Positions 39,422 through 50,389 of a stretch of 64,000 bases of DNA are shown piece after piece. The notes under the pieces are model-generated. The model did not search any database and was not told where the DNA came from. It saw only the letters and a program-made list of their open reading frames with translations. The stretch comes from Flavimobilis soli (GTDB taxonomy: Bacteria; Actinomycetota; Actinomycetes; Actinomycetales; Cellulomonadaceae). The stretch's first letter is position 1. Every line of letters starts with the position of its first letter. The translations under genes were made by a program, and so were the position numbers. Location: contig NZ_PDJH01000001.1 in the NCBI RefSeq assembly GCF_002564025.1, forward strand, positions 1,116,001-1,180,000, read 5' to 3'.

Positions 39422-40255
39422 TCAGGCGCCGAGCGAGGCGACCTTGATGCCGCGCTCCTCGAGCTTCGCGCGACCGCCGTCGGCTGCGGTCAGGACCCAC
39501 ACGCCGTCCTCGAGGACAGCGACGGTGTGCTCCCAGTGCGCTGCGCGAGAGCCGTCGTCCGTGACGACGGTCCAGTCGTCCTCGCACACCTGGGTGAAGC
39601 GCTCGCCGCGGGTGACCATCGGCTCGATCGCGACGCACATGCCAGGGCGGACGCGGGGCCCGCGGTCGCGCACGCGGAAGTTGGGGACGTCGGGAGCCTG
39701 GTGCATGGCCGAGCCGATGCCGTGCCCGACGTACTCCTGGACGATGCCGTACGGGGCGTCGGGGTCGGAGGCGGCGCTGATGCTCTCCTCGACCGCCGCA
39801 CCGACCTCGTGGAGGCGCTCTGCGCGGGCGAGCGCCGCGATGCCTGCCCACATCGCCTCCTCCGTGACGGCGGACAGCCGGAGGTCGGCAGGGTCTGCCT
39901 CCCCCACCAGCACCGTGACGGCGCTGTCGCCGTGCCAGCCGTCGACGATCGCGCCACAGTCGATCGAGACGATGTCGCCGTCCTGGATCAGGCGGTCCCC
40001 GGGGATCCCGTGGACCACCTCGTCGTTGACGCTGATGCATGTCGTGGCCGGGTACCCCTGGTAGCCGAGGAACGAGGACCGCGCGCCGCGCGCGGCGATC
40101 ACCTCGGCAGCCACAGCGTCGAGCTCGGCGGTGGTCACGCCGACCGCGACCGCCGCCTGCACGGCGGCGAGCGCGTCGGCGACGACGAGCCCCGCTTCAC
40201 GCATCCGCAGGATCTCGTCGATCGACTTGATCTCGATACGGTCCAGCCCGAACAC
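39422..40255 (-). CDS. map: Type I methionine aminopeptidase
   Basis: Map removes the initiator methionine after deformylation. The 277-residue pita-bread enzyme has metal ligands in SIDCGAIVDGWHGDSA (two Asp), GHGIG (His), AIEPMV (Glu) and HWEHTVAVL (Glu). The GTG at 40255 has AGGAGG four bases upstream. It lies 13 bases after adk in secY-adk-map. Confidence 0.97.
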   Translation of the reverse strand: MFGLDRIEIKSIDEILRMREAGLVVADALAAVQAAVAVGVTTAELDAVAAEVIAARGARSSFLGYQGYPATTCISVNDEVVHGIPGDRLIQDGDIVSIDCGAIVDGWHGDSAVTVLVGEADPADLRLSAVTEEAMWAGIAALARAERLHEVGAAVEESISAASDPDAPYGIVQEYVGHGIGSAMHQAPDVPNFRVRDRGPRVRPGMCVAIEPMVTRGERFTQVCEDDWTVVTDDGSRAAHWEHTVAVLEDGVWVLTAADGGRAKLEERGIKVASLGA

Positions 40256-40268
40256 GACGCCTCCTGGA

Positions 40269-40847
40269 TCAGGCCAGGATCGACTCGATGGCCTCGACCA
40301 GCCGGGCCGTGACCTCGTCGATGTCACCGAGACCGTCGACACGGACGAGCGCGCCGTCCGCCTCGTACTCGGCGCTGACAGGAGCGGTCTGCTCCGCGTA
40401 GACCTCGAGGCGGTGACGGATCACGTCCTCGTTGTCGTCGACGCGCCCCTCGATCTCGGCACGCTTGAGGAGCCGCGCGACCACGGCCTCAGCGTCCGCC
40501 GTGATCTCGACGGCACCGTCGAGCTCGACACCGAGCTCCTCGAGGATCACCTTGAGCTCCGCGACCTGGGCGACGTTGCGCGGGTACCCGTCGAGCAGGA
40601 AGCCGTCGGCGACGTCCTCCTGGCCAAGACGGTCCCGGACCATGTCGTTGGTGACGGAGTCAGGCACGAGCTCGCCCTTGTCGGTGTAGCTCTGTGCCAG
40701 CTTGCCGAGCTCCGTGCCGCCCTTGATGTTGGCGCGGAAGATGTCGCCGGTCGAGATGGCCGGGACGCCGAAGCGCTCGGCGAGACGGACGGCCTGGGTG
40801 CCCTTGCCCGCTCCGGGCGGGCCGAGAAGGACGAGACGTGCGCTCAA
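40269..40847 (-). CDS. adk: Adenylate kinase
   Basis: Adk balances AMP, ADP and ATP. The 192-residue protein has P-loop GPPGAGKGTQ (about 9-18), AMP site STGDIFRANI and DGYPRNVAQ. The LID region (RAEIEGRVDDNEDVIRHRL) is the short, zinc-free kind. The start is TTG at 40847, sharing TTGA with the secY stop, so translation is coupled. It sits in secY-adk-map. Confidence 0.96.
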   Translation of the reverse strand: MSARLVLLGPPGAGKGTQAVRLAERFGVPAISTGDIFRANIKGGTELGKLAQSYTDKGELVPDSVTNDMVRDRLGQEDVADGFLLDGYPRNVAQVAELKVILEELGVELDGAVEITADAEAVVARLLKRAEIEGRVDDNEDVIRHRLEVYAEQTAPVSAEYEADGALVRVDGLGDIDEVTARLVEAIESILA

Positions 40848-42127
40848 CGGAGGAACCCTTCATAGTGACGCTGCTGGAGCTGCGCGTCGATCTGCTTGAC
40901 GGTCTCGAGGCCGACACCCACGACGATGATGATCGACGTGCCACCGAACGGGATGTTCGCACCCACGCCGAGCGCGAGGAACACCAGGGTGGGGATGAGG
41001 GCGACGAGCGCGAGGTAGATCGAGCCCGCGGACGTGATGCGCGTGATCACGTAGTCGAGGTACTCGGCGGTCGGACGGCCGGCGCGGATGCCGGGGACGA
41101 AGCCGCCGTACTTCTTCATGTTGTCCGCGACCTCGTCCGGGTTGAACGTGATCGCCGTGTAGAAGAAGGCGAAGAAGATGATCATCGCGATGAAGACCGC
41201 GAGGTACAGGGGCGCGCCCGGGTCCGCGAGGTTGCGGCCGACCCACACGACCCAGTCGGCGCTCTGGTCGCCGAACTGCGCGAGCATCGTCGGGATCGCG
41301 AGGATCGACGACGCGAAGATCACCGGGATGACACCCGACATGTTGATCTTGATCGGGATGTAGGTGCTCGTGCCGCCGTACATCTTGCGGCCGACCATGC
41401 GCTTGGCGTACTGCACCGGGATGCGGCGCTGCGACTGCTCGACGAAGACGATGAGGCCGACGACGAGGACGATCATGACGATCACGCCGAGGAGCTTCGA
41501 CAGACCGTTGTTGGAGCCACCGATCGAGCCGAGGGCCGACGGGAAGCTCGCCGCGATCGACGTGAAGATGAGGAGCGACATGCCGTTGCCGATGCCGCGC
41601 TCGGTGATGAGCTCACCCATCCACATGATGACGCCGGTACCCGCCGTCAGGACGAGGATCATCAGCGCGGCGGTCCACCAGGAGTCGTCCTTGATCGGGT
41701 CGATGCCCGGGAGGAGCTGACCGGTGCGCGCGAGCGTCACGATCGTGGTGGCCTGCAGCACGCCGAGGGCGATCGTCAGGTAGCGCGTGTACTGGGTGAG
41801 CTTCGCCTGACCGGACTGACCGTCCTGGTGCAGGGTCTCGAACCGGGGGATGACCACGCGGAGGAGCTGGATGATGATGCTCGCCGTGATGTACGGCATG
41901 ATCCCGAGCGCGAAGATCGACAGCTGCAGGAGCGCACCACCGCTGAACAGGTTCACGAGGGCGAGCAGGTCGTTGTCCCCCATGCTGTAGCTCTGCACGG
42001 CGCCGTAGTCGACACCGGGAGCCGGGATGAAGGAACCGACGCGGAAGAGCACCATCATCGCGATGGTGAACAGAATCTTCTTCCGCAGGTCGGGAGTGCG
42101 GAATGCCCGTCCGAATGCGCCAAACAC
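40844..42127 (-). CDS. secY: Preprotein translocase subunit SecY
   Basis: SecY (427 residues) forms the protein-export channel with SecE and SecG. Ten hydrophobic segments are recognisable. It starts with LRKKILFTIAMMVLFRVGSFIP (TM1) and SGGALLQLSIFALGIMPYITAS (TM2). YVSGVIPV-like PIKINMSGVIPVIFASS is near TM7. The C-terminus QRHYEGFLR is conserved. It starts a transcript after a terminator that follows rplO. Confidence 0.97.
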   Translation of the reverse strand: MFGAFGRAFRTPDLRKKILFTIAMMVLFRVGSFIPAPGVDYGAVQSYSMGDNDLLALVNLFSGGALLQLSIFALGIMPYITASIIIQLLRVVIPRFETLHQDGQSGQAKLTQYTRYLTIALGVLQATTIVTLARTGQLLPGIDPIKDDSWWTAALMILVLTAGTGVIMWMGELITERGIGNGMSLLIFTSIAASFPSALGSIGGSNNGLSKLLGVIVMIVLVVGLIVFVEQSQRRIPVQYAKRMVGRKMYGGTSTYIPIKINMSGVIPVIFASSILAIPTMLAQFGDQSADWVVWVGRNLADPGAPLYLAVFIAMIIFFAFFYTAITFNPDEVADNMKKYGGFVPGIRAGRPTAEYLDYVITRITSAGSIYLALVALIPTLVFLALGVGANIPFGGTSIIIVVGVGLETVKQIDAQLQQRHYEGFLR

Positions 42128-42265
42128 CAGATCCTCCTGCCCCGCGTCCTGCGGGTGAGTCGCGCCGCCCAGGGCGACGTAGATGGGGGGCGACCACGAG
42201 TGGTCGCCCAGCGCACTCTAGCGTCCCCGAAGGACCCCGTGCGCGAAGTACCACGCATCAAGCAC

Positions 42266-42302
42266 GACGGGGCCGGGTGTGCAGTGCACACTCGGCCCCG
42301 TC
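42266..42302 (-). terminator. Terminator between rplO and secY
   Basis: GACGGGGCCGGGTGTGCA (42266-42283) pairs with TGCACACTCGGCCCCGTC (42285-42302), 17 of 18 positions matching. It begins nine bases after the rplO stop and marks the end of the spc operon proper. Confidence 0.8.
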
Positions 42303-42310
42303 GACGGCTG

Positions 42311-42838
42311 TCAGCTGTCCGAGACGGACCCACCGGCGGCGAGGATCTTGTCCTTCGCCGACGCGGACAGGGCGTCCACCGTGACATCGAGCTTCACGGT
42401 GATCTCGCCGGTGCCGAGCACCTTGACGAGCTGCCCGCCACGAACCGCGCCCTTGGCCACGAGGTCCTCGACGGTGACCTTGCCACCCTCGGGGTACAGC
42501 GCGCCGAGCTTCTCCAGGTTCACGACCTGGTACTCGGTACGGAACGGGTTCTTGAACCCGCGGAGCTTGGGCAGACGCATGTGCAGCGGCATCTGTCCAC
42601 CCTCGAAGCGGGTCGGGACCTGGTAACGAGCCTTGGTGCCCTTGGTACCACGACCGGCCGTCTTACCCTTCGACGCCTCACCACGACCCACGCGGGTCTT
42701 GGCGGTCTTGGCGCCCGGGGCGGGACGAAGGTGGTGGACCTTCAGGGTGCCGCCGGCACCCTCGGTCGCTGCCGGGGCAGCGGCCGTCTTCTTGGCAGCC
42801 GGCTTCTTGGCCGGAGCCTTCTTCTCGGCGTCAGCCAT
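42311..42838 (-). CDS. rplO: 50S ribosomal protein L15
   Basis: L15 (175 residues) has its core from about residue 30: [27 protein letters not shown] and [10 protein letters not shown], then [20 protein letters not shown]. The first ~28 residues are a Lys/Ala/Pro tail ([20 protein letters not shown]) like a histone tail, longer than in E. coli. It is the last gene of the spc group before a terminator. Confidence 0.97.
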   Translation of the reverse strand: MADAEKKAPAKKPAAKKTAAAPAATEGAGGTLKVHHLRPAPGAKTAKTRVGRGEASKGKTAGRGTKGTKARYQVPTRFEGGQMPLHMRLPKLRGFKNPFRTEYQVVNLEKLGALYPEGGKVTVEDLVAKGAVRGGQLVKVLGTGEITVKLDVTVDALSASAKDKILAAGGSVSDS

Positions 42839-42840
42839 GA

Positions 42841-43023
42841 TCAGTCGACCTCCTCGACGGTGACGAGGTGCGCCACCGTAGCGACCATGCCGCGAATCTC
42901 GGGACGGTCCTCCTTGACGGCGGTGTCACCGATCCGCTTGAGGCCGAGCGAGCGCAGCGTGTCGCGCTGGTTCTGCTTGCCGCCGATGGCGGACTTCTTC
43001 TGAGTCACCTTGAGACGTGCCAT
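42841..43023 (-). CDS. rpmD: 50S ribosomal protein L30
   Basis: L30 (60 residues) has [22 protein letters not shown] and [22 protein letters not shown], both standard. Two adjacent ATGs are possible (43026 and 43023). The second is used; the first would share ATGA with the rpsE stop. It lies two bases before rplO. Confidence 0.96.
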   Translation of the reverse strand: MARLKVTQKKSAIGGKQNQRDTLRSLGLKRIGDTAVKEDRPEIRGMVATVAHLVTVEEVD

Positions 43024-43691
43024 CATGCACCAACCTCAGCTGCCTGGGCGGCCTTGCCAGCCGCCTGTGCACGGAGGAGCGGCGCCGGAGCGACCTCCTC
43101 GAGCGGCAGACCGCGACGCGCTGCGACAGCCTCAGGCCGCTCGAGCGCACGCAGACCGGCCACCGTGGCGTGCACGATGTTGATCGCGTTCGAGGAACCG
43201 AGCGACTTCGACAGGACGTCGTGGATGCCGGCGCACTCGAGGACTGCACGCACCGGACCACCGGCGATAACACCGGTACCCGGAGCGGCCGGGCGCAGGA
43301 AGACCACGCCGGCAGCAGCCTCACCCGTCACGGGGTGCGGGATGGTGCGCTGGATGAGGGGGACGGAGAAGAAGTTCTTCTTCGCCTCCTCGACGCCCTT
43401 GGCGATGGCCGCGGGGACTTCCTTGGCCTTGCCGTAGCCGACGCCGACGGTGCCGTTGCCGTCACCCACCACGACGAGCGCGGTGAAGCTGAAGCGGCGA
43501 CCACCCTTGACGACCTTGGAGACGCGGTTGATCGTGACGACGCGCTCGAGGAACGCGTTCTTGTCAGCTGCCTCGTTGCGACGGTTGTCGCGGCGACCGT
43601 CACGGTCGTTGCGACGACCGCCCTGGCGGTCGTTCTCGTTGCTGGCGCCGCCCGTGGGGGCGCCGGTGTTGCTGCGCTGCCCTGCAGCCAT
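43023..43691 (-). CDS. rpsE: 30S ribosomal protein S5
   Basis: S5 (222 residues) helps decoding accuracy. [31 protein letters not shown] and [24 protein letters not shown] are the conserved double-stranded-RNA-binding core. A ~45-residue Arg/Asn/Gly-rich N-terminal extension ([20 protein letters not shown]) is unusual in E. coli terms. The C-terminal tail is Ala-rich. It overlaps rpmD by one base. Confidence 0.97.
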   Translation of the reverse strand: MAAGQRSNTGAPTGGASNENDRQGGRRNDRDGRRDNRRNEAADKNAFLERVVTINRVSKVVKGGRRFSFTALVVVGDGNGTVGVGYGKAKEVPAAIAKGVEEAKKNFFSVPLIQRTIPHPVTGEAAAGVVFLRPAAPGTGVIAGGPVRAVLECAGIHDVLSKSLGSSNAINIVHATVAGLRALERPEAVAARRGLPLEEVAPAPLLRAQAAGKAAQAAEVGA

Positions 43692-43731
43692 CAGTTCGTC
43701 CTTTGCTTCCGTGCGGAGATGGATCGCGTCG

Positions 43732-44103
43732 TCACAGGGTCAGACCGCCTTCGCGGGCCCCGTCGGCGACAGCTGCCACCCGGCCGTGGTACTTGTTCCC
43801 ACCGCGGTCGAAGACCACGGTGTCGATGCCAGCGGCCTTAGCACGCTCGGCGACGAGCTCGCCGACCTTGCGCGCCTTGGCGGACTTGTCGCCCTCCAGA
43901 GCGCGGAGGTCTGCCTCGAGGGTCGAGGCGGACGCGAGCGTACGGCCGACGGCGTCGTCCACGACCTGGGCCGTGATGTGACGGGCAGAGCGCGTCACGA
44001 CGAGACGGGGACGCGCGGCCGTGCCGGCGACCTTCTTCCGCAGGCGCAGGTGACGGCGCTTGCGAGCAACGGCGGTGCCCTTGCCCAGAACCTTGATCGC
44101 CAT
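43732..44103 (-). CDS. rplR: 50S ribosomal protein L18
   Basis: L18 (123 residues) binds 5S rRNA with L5. [29 protein letters not shown] is the conserved basic N-terminus and [18 protein letters not shown] the C-terminus. The ATG at 44103 gives the standard MAIKVLGKG start; a GTG six bases upstream overlapping the rplF stop is an alternative. Confidence 0.96.
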   Translation of the reverse strand: MAIKVLGKGTAVARKRRHLRLRKKVAGTAARPRLVVTRSARHITAQVVDDAVGRTLASASTLEADLRALEGDKSAKARKVGELVAERAKAAGIDTVVFDRGGNKYHGRVAAVADGAREGGLTL

Positions 44104-44105
44104 GG

Positions 44106-44645
44106 TCACTTACCAGCCTTTCCGGCCTTGCGGCGGACGTTCTCGCCGGCGTAGCGCACACCCTTGCCCTTGTAGGGCTCGGGCTTGCGGATCTTGCGGA
44201 TGTTCGCTGCGACCTCGCCGACCTGCTGCTTGCTGATGCCGCTGACCGAGAACTTCGTGGGGCTCTCGACGGCGAACGTGATGCCCTCGGGGGCCGACAC
44301 GGTGACCGGGTGGCTGAAGCCGAGCGCGAACTCGAGGTCCGAACCCTTCGCAGCGACGCGGTAACCGGTACCGACGATCTCGAGCTTCTTCTCGTAGCCC
44401 TCGGTCACACCGGTGATCACGTTCGCGAGGAGCGTGCGGGTGAGACCGTGCAGGGCACGGGACTCGCGCTCGTCGTTCGGACGGGTCACGACGAGCGCGC
44501 CGTCCTCGTCACGAGCGACCTGGATGGGCGCGGGCACGACGTGCTCGAGGGTGCCCTTGGGGCCCTTCACGGTCACGAGTGCACCGCTGATGGTGACGTC
44601 CACTCCAGCGGGAACCGGGACGGGAATCTTGCCAATGCGAGACAT
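44106..44645 (-). CDS. rplF: 50S ribosomal protein L6
   Basis: L6 (179 residues) lies near the sarcin-ricin loop. [20 protein letters not shown] is the standard start. [27 protein letters not shown] and [25 protein letters not shown] complete the two repeated domains. Confidence 0.98.
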   Translation of the reverse strand: MSRIGKIPVPVPAGVDVTISGALVTVKGPKGTLEHVVPAPIQVARDEDGALVVTRPNDERESRALHGLTRTLLANVITGVTEGYEKKLEIVGTGYRVAAKGSDLEFALGFSHPVTVSAPEGITFAVESPTKFSVSGISKQQVGEVAANIRKIRKPEPYKGKGVRYAGENVRRKAGKAGK

Positions 44646-44669
44646 GGTGTTCTCCTCTCCGTCTTCCGG

Positions 44670-45068
44670 TTACCAGACGTAGGCGAGGACTTCCCCACCC
44701 ACGCCCTTCTGTGCGGCCTGCTTGTCCGTGAGAAGACCCGAGGACGTGGACAGGATGGCCACGCCGAGCCCGCCGAGGACCTTCGGCAGGTTCGTGGACT
44801 TCGCGTAGACGCGGAGGCCGGGCTTCGAGATGCGGCGGACGCCCGAGAGGGCACGCTCGCGGCTGGAGGTGTACTTCAGCTCCAGGATGAGGGTCTTGCC
44901 GACCTGGGCGTCCTCAACGGACCAGCCGGCGATGTAGCCCTCGGCCTTCAGGATCTCGGCAATGTTCGACTTCAGCTTCGAGAACGGCATGGAGACCGTG
45001 TCGTGCTGAGCCGAGTTCGCATTACGCAGACGCGTGAGCATGTCTGCGATGGGATCGGTCATCGTCAT
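44670..45068 (-). CDS. rpsH: 30S ribosomal protein S8
   Basis: S8 (132 residues) binds the central domain of 16S rRNA and in E. coli represses the spc operon. [37 protein letters not shown] and [22 protein letters not shown] are conserved. An in-frame ATG at 45062 would give the shorter MTDP start. Confidence 0.97.
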   Translation of the reverse strand: MTMTDPIADMLTRLRNANSAQHDTVSMPFSKLKSNIAEILKAEGYIAGWSVEDAQVGKTLILELKYTSSRERALSGVRRISKPGLRVYAKSTNLPKVLGGLGVAILSTSSGLLTDKQAAQKGVGGEVLAYVW

Positions 45069-45144
45069 TGTGGGCTTCAGCCCTTCCTCGCCGGGGTATC
45101 CACGACGTCCGCCTCAGCGGCGCCGCGGACCTGCGACGTAGTTG

Positions 45145-45330
45145 TTACCAGCTGCTCTTCGTGACGCCCGGGAGCTCACCACGGTGAGCCATCTCCCGGA
45201 CGCACACGCGGCAGAGTCCGAACTTGCGGTACACGGAGTGCGGACGACCGCACCGCTGGCACCGGGTGTAGGCGCGAACCGCGAACTTGGGCTTTGCGGC
45301 AGCCTTGTTGATCAGGGCCTTCTTAGCCAT
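45145..45330 (-). CDS. rpsZ: 30S ribosomal protein S14, zinc-binding short form
   Basis: The 61-residue S14 type Z has two CxxC pairs, CQRCGRPH and [10 protein letters not shown], that bind zinc. Its short length and cysteines mark the C+ form, as opposed to the ~100-residue zinc-free S14 made under zinc limitation. It lies one base after rplE. Confidence 0.96.
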   Translation of the reverse strand: MAKKALINKAAAKPKFAVRAYTRCQRCGRPHSVYRKFGLCRVCVREMAHRGELPGVTKSSW

Positions 45331-45331
45331 G

Positions 45332-45892
45332 TCAGTTCTCCTTGAAAGGGAAGCCGAGGAGACGGAGGAACGCGCGGCCCTCGTCGTCGGTCTTCGCGGT
45401 CGTGACCACGGTGATGTCCATGCCGCGAACCCGGTCGATCTTGTCGGGGTCGATCTCGTAGAACATCGACTGCTCGTTCAGGCCGAACGTGTAGTTGCCG
45501 TTGCCGTCGAACTGCTTCGCCGAGAGGCCGCGGAAGTCGCGGATGCGGGGAAGCGCGACCGACAGAAGACGGTCGGCGAACTCCCACATGCGGTCGCCGC
45601 GCAGCGTGACGTGGGCGCCGATCGGCATGCCCTCACGGAGCTTGAACTGAGCGATGGACTTGCGGGCCTTGGTGACCTGCGGCTTCTGACCCGTGATGGC
45701 CGTGAGGTCGCGGATGGCGCCCTCGATCAGCTTCGAGTCCTTGGCGGCGTCGCCGACACCCATGTTGACCACGATCTTGGTCAGGCGCGGGACCTCGTTG
45801 ACGTTGCCGTACGAGAACTGCTCGCGCATGGCGGCGACGATCTCGTCGTTGTAGCGCGCCTTGAGGCGCGGCTTCGCGGTGGTCTCAGTCAT
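45332..45892 (-). CDS. rplE: 50S ribosomal protein L5
   Basis: L5 (186 residues) binds 5S rRNA and the P-site tRNA elbow. [47 protein letters not shown] and [22 protein letters not shown] are the conserved blocks. Its start overlaps the rplX stop in TGATG. Confidence 0.98.
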   Translation of the reverse strand: MTETTAKPRLKARYNDEIVAAMREQFSYGNVNEVPRLTKIVVNMGVGDAAKDSKLIEGAIRDLTAITGQKPQVTKARKSIAQFKLREGMPIGAHVTLRGDRMWEFADRLLSVALPRIRDFRGLSAKQFDGNGNYTFGLNEQSMFYEIDPDKIDRVRGMDITVVTTAKTDDEGRAFLRLLGFPFKEN

Positions 45893-46242
45893 CAGATGTC
45901 CTTCTCGGCGTCGCCGTGGCCGCGGGTCACGCGGACACGAGCGGTGCGGGTGCGACCGTCACGCTCGACGGTCTCGGTGCGAGCGCCGAGACGCTTGCCA
46001 CGCTTGGCGTCGGCGTCGTAGTACTGCACGTTGCTGATGTGGATCGGGGCCTCGACGGTCTCGATGCCACCGGTGCGCGAACCGCGCGCCGTCTGGCCAG
46101 CCTTGACGTGCTTGGTGACACGCTGGACACCCTCGACGATGACGCGGTCGGAGTCCTTGAGGACCTCGAGGACGCGACCCGTCTTGCCCTTGTCACGCCC
46201 GGCGATGACCAGGACCTGGTCACCCTTCTTGATCTTCGCCAT
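45892..46242 (-). CDS. rplX: 50S ribosomal protein L24
   Basis: L24 (116 residues) is an early assembly protein. The KOW motif [24 protein letters not shown] is clear, followed by [15 protein letters not shown] and [11 protein letters not shown]. It lies one base after rplN. Confidence 0.97.
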   Translation of the reverse strand: MAKIKKGDQVLVIAGRDKGKTGRVLEVLKDSDRVIVEGVQRVTKHVKAGQTARGSRTGGIETVEAPIHISNVQYYDADAKRGKRLGARTETVERDGRTRTARVRVTRGHGDAEKDI

Positions 46243-46243
46243 G

Positions 46244-46612
46244 TCAGATCACCTCCGGAGCCAACGAGATGATCTTCATGAAGCGCTTGTCACGCAGCTC
46301 ACGACCGACCGGGCCGAAGATACGGGTGCCGCGGGGCTCCCCGTCGTTCTTCAGGATGACGGCGGCGTTCTCGTCGAACTTGATGTAGGAACCGTCCGGG
46401 CGGCGACGCTCCTTGACGGTGCGGACGACGACGGCCTTGACCACGTCACCCTTCTTGACGTTCCCGCCAGGGATTGCATCCTTGACGGTAGCGACGATGG
46501 TGTCGCCGATTCCGGCGTAGCGACGGCCCGAGCCACCGAGTACACGGATGCAAAGGATCTCCTTGGCACCAGTGTTGTCGGCGACGCGAAGTCGCGACTC
46601 CTGCTGGATCAT
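46244..46612 (-). CDS. rplN: 50S ribosomal protein L14
   Basis: L14 (122 residues) forms an intersubunit bridge. [31 protein letters not shown] [22 protein letters not shown] and [15 protein letters not shown] are standard. AGGAG lies upstream of the ATG. It starts the spc group after a 122-base gap from rpsQ. Confidence 0.98.
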   Translation of the reverse strand: MIQQESRLRVADNTGAKEILCIRVLGGSGRRYAGIGDTIVATVKDAIPGGNVKKGDVVKAVVVRTVKERRRPDGSYIKFDENAAVILKNDGEPRGTRIFGPVGRELRDKRFMKIISLAPEVI

Positions 46613-46682
46613 TTACTGAACTCCTGTCGTCGAGCTGGTTCTCGCGCGTGCGAGCCTTGCCGAACGGATACTTTCTGGAACT

Positions 46683-46724
46683 GCGGCAGGGCGAAGCCTA
46701 TCGTGTCGATCGACCTCGCCCCGC
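46683..46724 (-). other. Hairpin at the S10/spc operon junction
   Basis: GCGG-CA-GGGCGA (46683-46694) pairs with TCGCCC-CGC (46716-46724) with a two-base bulge. It lies in the 122-base gap between rpsQ and rplN and may attenuate transcription between the groups. Confidence 0.35.
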
Positions 46725-46734
46725 CGAGCACGTG

Positions 46735-47022
46735 CTACTTGGCCTTCTCGACGATCTCGACGAGGCGCCAGCGCTTGGAGGCGGACAGCGGCCGCGTCTC
46801 CATGATAACGACCAGGTCGCCGATGCCGGCCGAGTTCTGCTCGTCGTGGGCCTTGACCTTGCTCGTGCGGCGGATGACCTTGCCGTAGAGCGGGTGCTTC
46901 ACGCGGTCCTCGACCTCGACCACGACGGTCTTGTCCATCTTGTCGCTCACGACGTAGCCGCGGCGCGTCTTGCGCTGGTTGCGCTCGGCCTCGACCGCCG
47001 CTGCGGTGGTGTTGTCGCTCAT
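46735..47022 (-). CDS. rpsQ: 30S ribosomal protein S17
   Basis: S17 (95 residues) is a primary 16S-binding protein. [42 protein letters not shown] and [23 protein letters not shown] are conserved. ATG 47022 is used; a GTG five codons earlier overlaps rpmC. It ends the S10 group. Confidence 0.97.
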   Translation of the reverse strand: MSDNTTAAAVEAERNQRKTRRGYVVSDKMDKTVVVEVEDRVKHPLYGKVIRRTSKVKAHDEQNSAGIGDLVVIMETRPLSASKRWRLVEIVEKAK

Positions 47023-47029
47023 GTCAGTC

Positions 47030-47269
47030 TCACTCACTCACGCTCGGGGCGGTACGGATGCCGAGCTCGCGCTCACGCAGGATCGTGTAGATCCGCGCGA
47101 TGTCGCGGCGAACGGCCTTGAGACGGCCGTGGCTCTCCAGCTGGCCGGTGGCCGACTGGAACCGCAGGTTGAAGAGCTCCTGCTTCGCCTTCTCGAGCTC
47201 AGCAGCCAGACGGTCGTTGTCGAACCCGTCGAGCTCGGTGACAGCAAGATCCTTGCTACCGATAGCCAT
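47030..47269 (-). CDS. rpmC: 50S ribosomal protein L29
   Basis: L29 (79 residues) sits at the exit tunnel near trigger factor. [27 protein letters not shown] is the conserved helical hairpin, followed by [17 protein letters not shown]. The ATG at 47269 overlaps the rplP stop by one base. Confidence 0.97.
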   Translation of the reverse strand: MAIGSKDLAVTELDGFDNDRLAAELEKAKQELFNLRFQSATGQLESHGRLKAVRRDIARIYTILRERELGIRTAPSVSE

Positions 47270-47688
47270 CAGTTCACACCACCCTCGCGCACCACGAAAC
47301 GGCACTTCATCGGAAGCTTGTGCATCGCACGGCGCATGGCCTCACGGGCCAGGGCCTCGTCGACACCGGCCAGCTCGAAGACGATGCGGCCCGGCTTGAC
47401 GTTGGCGACCCACCACTCCGGCGAACCCTTACCGGAACCCATTCGGGTCTCAGCGGGCTTCTTGGTCAGCGGACGGTCCGGGTAGATGTTGATCCACACC
47501 TTTCCACCACGCTTGATGTGACGCGTCATGGCGATACGAGCGGACTCGATCTGACGGTTGGTGACGTAGGCGGGCTCGAGAGCCTGGATGCCGTACTCAC
47601 CGAAAGCGATCTGCGTACCGCCCTTGGCAGCACCCGAGCGGCTCGGGTGGTGCTGCTTGCGGTGCTTGAGCCTGCGCGGGATCAGCAT
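47269..47688 (-). CDS. rplP: 50S ribosomal protein L16
   Basis: L16 (139 residues) organises the A site of the large subunit. [51 protein letters not shown] and [25 protein letters not shown] are conserved. ATG 47688 is chosen by homology; the frame stays open upstream without similarity. Confidence 0.98.
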   Translation of the reverse strand: MLIPRRLKHRKQHHPSRSGAAKGGTQIAFGEYGIQALEPAYVTNRQIESARIAMTRHIKRGGKVWINIYPDRPLTKKPAETRMGSGKGSPEWWVANVKPGRIVFELAGVDEALAREAMRRAMHKLPMKCRFVVREGGVN

Positions 47689-47690
47689 GC

Positions 47691-48509
47691 TCAGGCCTCC
47701 GTTCCGGTCTCGACGGCCGCGGGCGCCTCCTGGGCGGGGGCCTCGGCCTGTGCGGGCGCCTCGGCGGTGGCCGGACGCTCCTGGCGACGACCGCCGCGCG
47801 CGGGACGGTCGTTGCCGCCACGCCCGCGACCACGCGGAGCCTGGGAAGCCTGCTCGCGAGCAAACTCCTTCTCCGTCATGTCGCCCTTGTAGATCCAGAC
47901 CTTCACGCCGATGCGGCCGAAGGTCGTGCGGGCCTCGAAGAAGCCGTAGTCGATGTTCGCGCGGAGCGTGTGCAGGGGCACACGGCCCTCGCGGTAGAAC
48001 TCCGAACGGCTCATCTCGGCGCCGCCGAGACGACCGGCGCACTGGACACGGATGCCCTTGGCGCCGGCACGGAGGGCGGACTGCATGCCCTTGCGCATGG
48101 CACGGCGGAACGACACGCGGCTCGCGAGCTGCTCAGCGATGCCCTGGGCGACCAGCTGAGCCTCGATCTCGGCGTTCTTGACCTCGAGGATGTTCAGCTG
48201 GACCTGCTTGCCCGTGAGCTTCTCGAGCTCGCCGCGGATGCGGTCGGCCTCGGCGCCACGGCGACCGATGACGATGCCCGGACGCGCCGTGTGGATGTCC
48301 ACGCGGACGCGGTCACGGGTGCGCTCGATCTCGACCTTGGCGATCCCGGCGCGCTCGAGGCCGGTGGCCATGAGCCTGCGGATCTCGACGTCCTCGCGGA
48401 CATAGTCGCGGTAACGCTGGCCAGGCTTGGTGCTGTCGGCGAACCAACGCGACCGGTGGTCGGTGGTGATGCCGAGACGGTACCCGAGCGGGTGAACCTT
48501 CTGTCCCAC
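47691..48509 (-). CDS. rpsC: 30S ribosomal protein S3
   Basis: S3 (272 residues) forms part of the mRNA entry tunnel. [20 protein letters not shown], the KH motif [21 protein letters not shown] and [17 protein letters not shown] are intact. The C-terminal ~55 residues are an Arg/Gly-rich then Ala/Pro/Glu-rich tail ([15 protein letters not shown], then [12 protein letters not shown]). The GTG start follows rplV by two bases. Confidence 0.97.
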   Translation of the reverse strand: MGQKVHPLGYRLGITTDHRSRWFADSTKPGQRYRDYVREDVEIRRLMATGLERAGIAKVEIERTRDRVRVDIHTARPGIVIGRRGAEADRIRGELEKLTGKQVQLNILEVKNAEIEAQLVAQGIAEQLASRVSFRRAMRKGMQSALRAGAKGIRVQCAGRLGGAEMSRSEFYREGRVPLHTLRANIDYGFFEARTTFGRIGVKVWIYKGDMTEKEFAREQASQAPRGRGRGGNDRPARGGRRQERPATAEAPAQAEAPAQEAPAAVETGTEA

Positions 48510-48511
48510 TG

Positions 48512-48925
48512 TCAGGCCCCCTTCTTCTCTTCGCGCGGCTCAACGACCACGGTGATGTGGCTCGTGCGCTTGAGGATGCGGCTCGCGCGCCCCTGTGCCC
48601 GGGGGCGGAAGCGCTTGAGCGTCGGACCCTCGTCGACCATGAGCTTGGTCACGACGAGCTTCTCGCGGACGAGACCCTGGTTGTTGACCGCGTTAGCGGC
48701 AGCCGACTCGATGACCTTGTAGACGTTCTCGGCCGCTGCCTGCGGGGCGAACTGGAGCGCGGTCAGCGCGTCGTCGACGCTCTTCCCACGGACCAGGTCA
48801 GCCACGCGGCGGACCTTCTGCGGCGTGGCACGCACGAAGCGTGCGACCGCGAAGTCGCCAGCGACGTCTTCGCCGAGAAGGTTCTTGCGCTTCGCGCTGA
48901 TCTCCTTCTGAGCTCCTGCGCTCAT
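48512..48925 (-). CDS. rplV: 50S ribosomal protein L22
   Basis: L22 (137 residues) lines the exit tunnel. [27 protein letters not shown] and [31 protein letters not shown] are conserved; no change is visible in the loop where macrolide insertions occur. The start overlaps rpsS in ATGA. Confidence 0.98.
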   Translation of the reverse strand: MSAGAQKEISAKRKNLLGEDVAGDFAVARFVRATPQKVRRVADLVRGKSVDDALTALQFAPQAAAENVYKVIESAAANAVNNQGLVREKLVVTKLMVDEGPTLKRFRPRAQGRASRILKRTSHITVVVEPREEKKGA

Positions 48926-49203
48926 CGCCTTCTACCCTTCTTGTCGTCCTTCACGTGACCGCGGAAAGTGCGGGTCGGGGCGAACTCGCCCAGCTTGTGG
49001 CCCACCATCGACTCGGTCACGAAGACAGGCGTGTGCTTCCGGCCGTCGTGCACGGCAAAAGTGTGTCCGAGGAAGTCGGGCGTGATGACCGACCGACGGG
49101 ACCACGTCTTGATGACGTTCTTGGTCCCGGCCTCGTTCTGTGCGTCGACCTTCTTCTGAAGGTGTCCGTCGACGAAAGGACCCTTCTTCAGGCTGCGTGG
49201 CAT
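48922..49203 (-). CDS. rpsS: 30S ribosomal protein S19
   Basis: S19 (93 residues) is in the head of the small subunit. [47 protein letters not shown] and [22 protein letters not shown] are conserved. Confidence 0.98.
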   Translation of the reverse strand: MPRSLKKGPFVDGHLQKKVDAQNEAGTKNVIKTWSRRSVITPDFLGHTFAVHDGRKHTPVFVTESMVGHKLGEFAPTRTFRGHVKDDKKGRRR

Positions 49204-49217
49204 CTGTCAGGCTCCTA

Positions 49218-50054
<837 letters not shown>

Positions 50055-50086
50055 GGGGATATGTCCTCAATCTGCTATCGCCGGCG

Positions 50087-50389
50087 TCAGCCGACCGGGC
50101 CGCCGAAGATGTCGATCGAGCCCTCGCGGAGGGAGACGATCGCACGCTTGGTGTCCTTGCGCTTACCGATGCCGAACTTCGTCCGCCGCGACTTGCCCTT
50201 GCGGTTGATCGTGTTGACGGAATCGACCTTGACGCCGAAGACCTTCTCGACCGCGATCTTGATCTCGGTCTTGTTGGCACGGGGGTCCACGACGAAGGTG
50301 TACTTGCCCTCGTCGAGCAGCCCGTAGCTCTTCTCGGAGACGACCGGCGCGATCAGGATGTCGCGCGGGTTCTTCTGAAGCTCGCTCAC
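50087..50389 (-). CDS. rplW: 50S ribosomal protein L23
   Basis: L23 (100 residues) docks trigger factor and SRP at the tunnel exit. [29 protein letters not shown] and [21 protein letters not shown] are conserved. The start overlaps the rplD stop in ATGA. Confidence 0.98.
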   Translation of the reverse strand: MSELQKNPRDILIAPVVSEKSYGLLDEGKYTFVVDPRANKTEIKIAVEKVFGVKVDSVNTINRKGKSRRTKFGIGKRKDTKRAIVSLREGSIDIFGGPVG

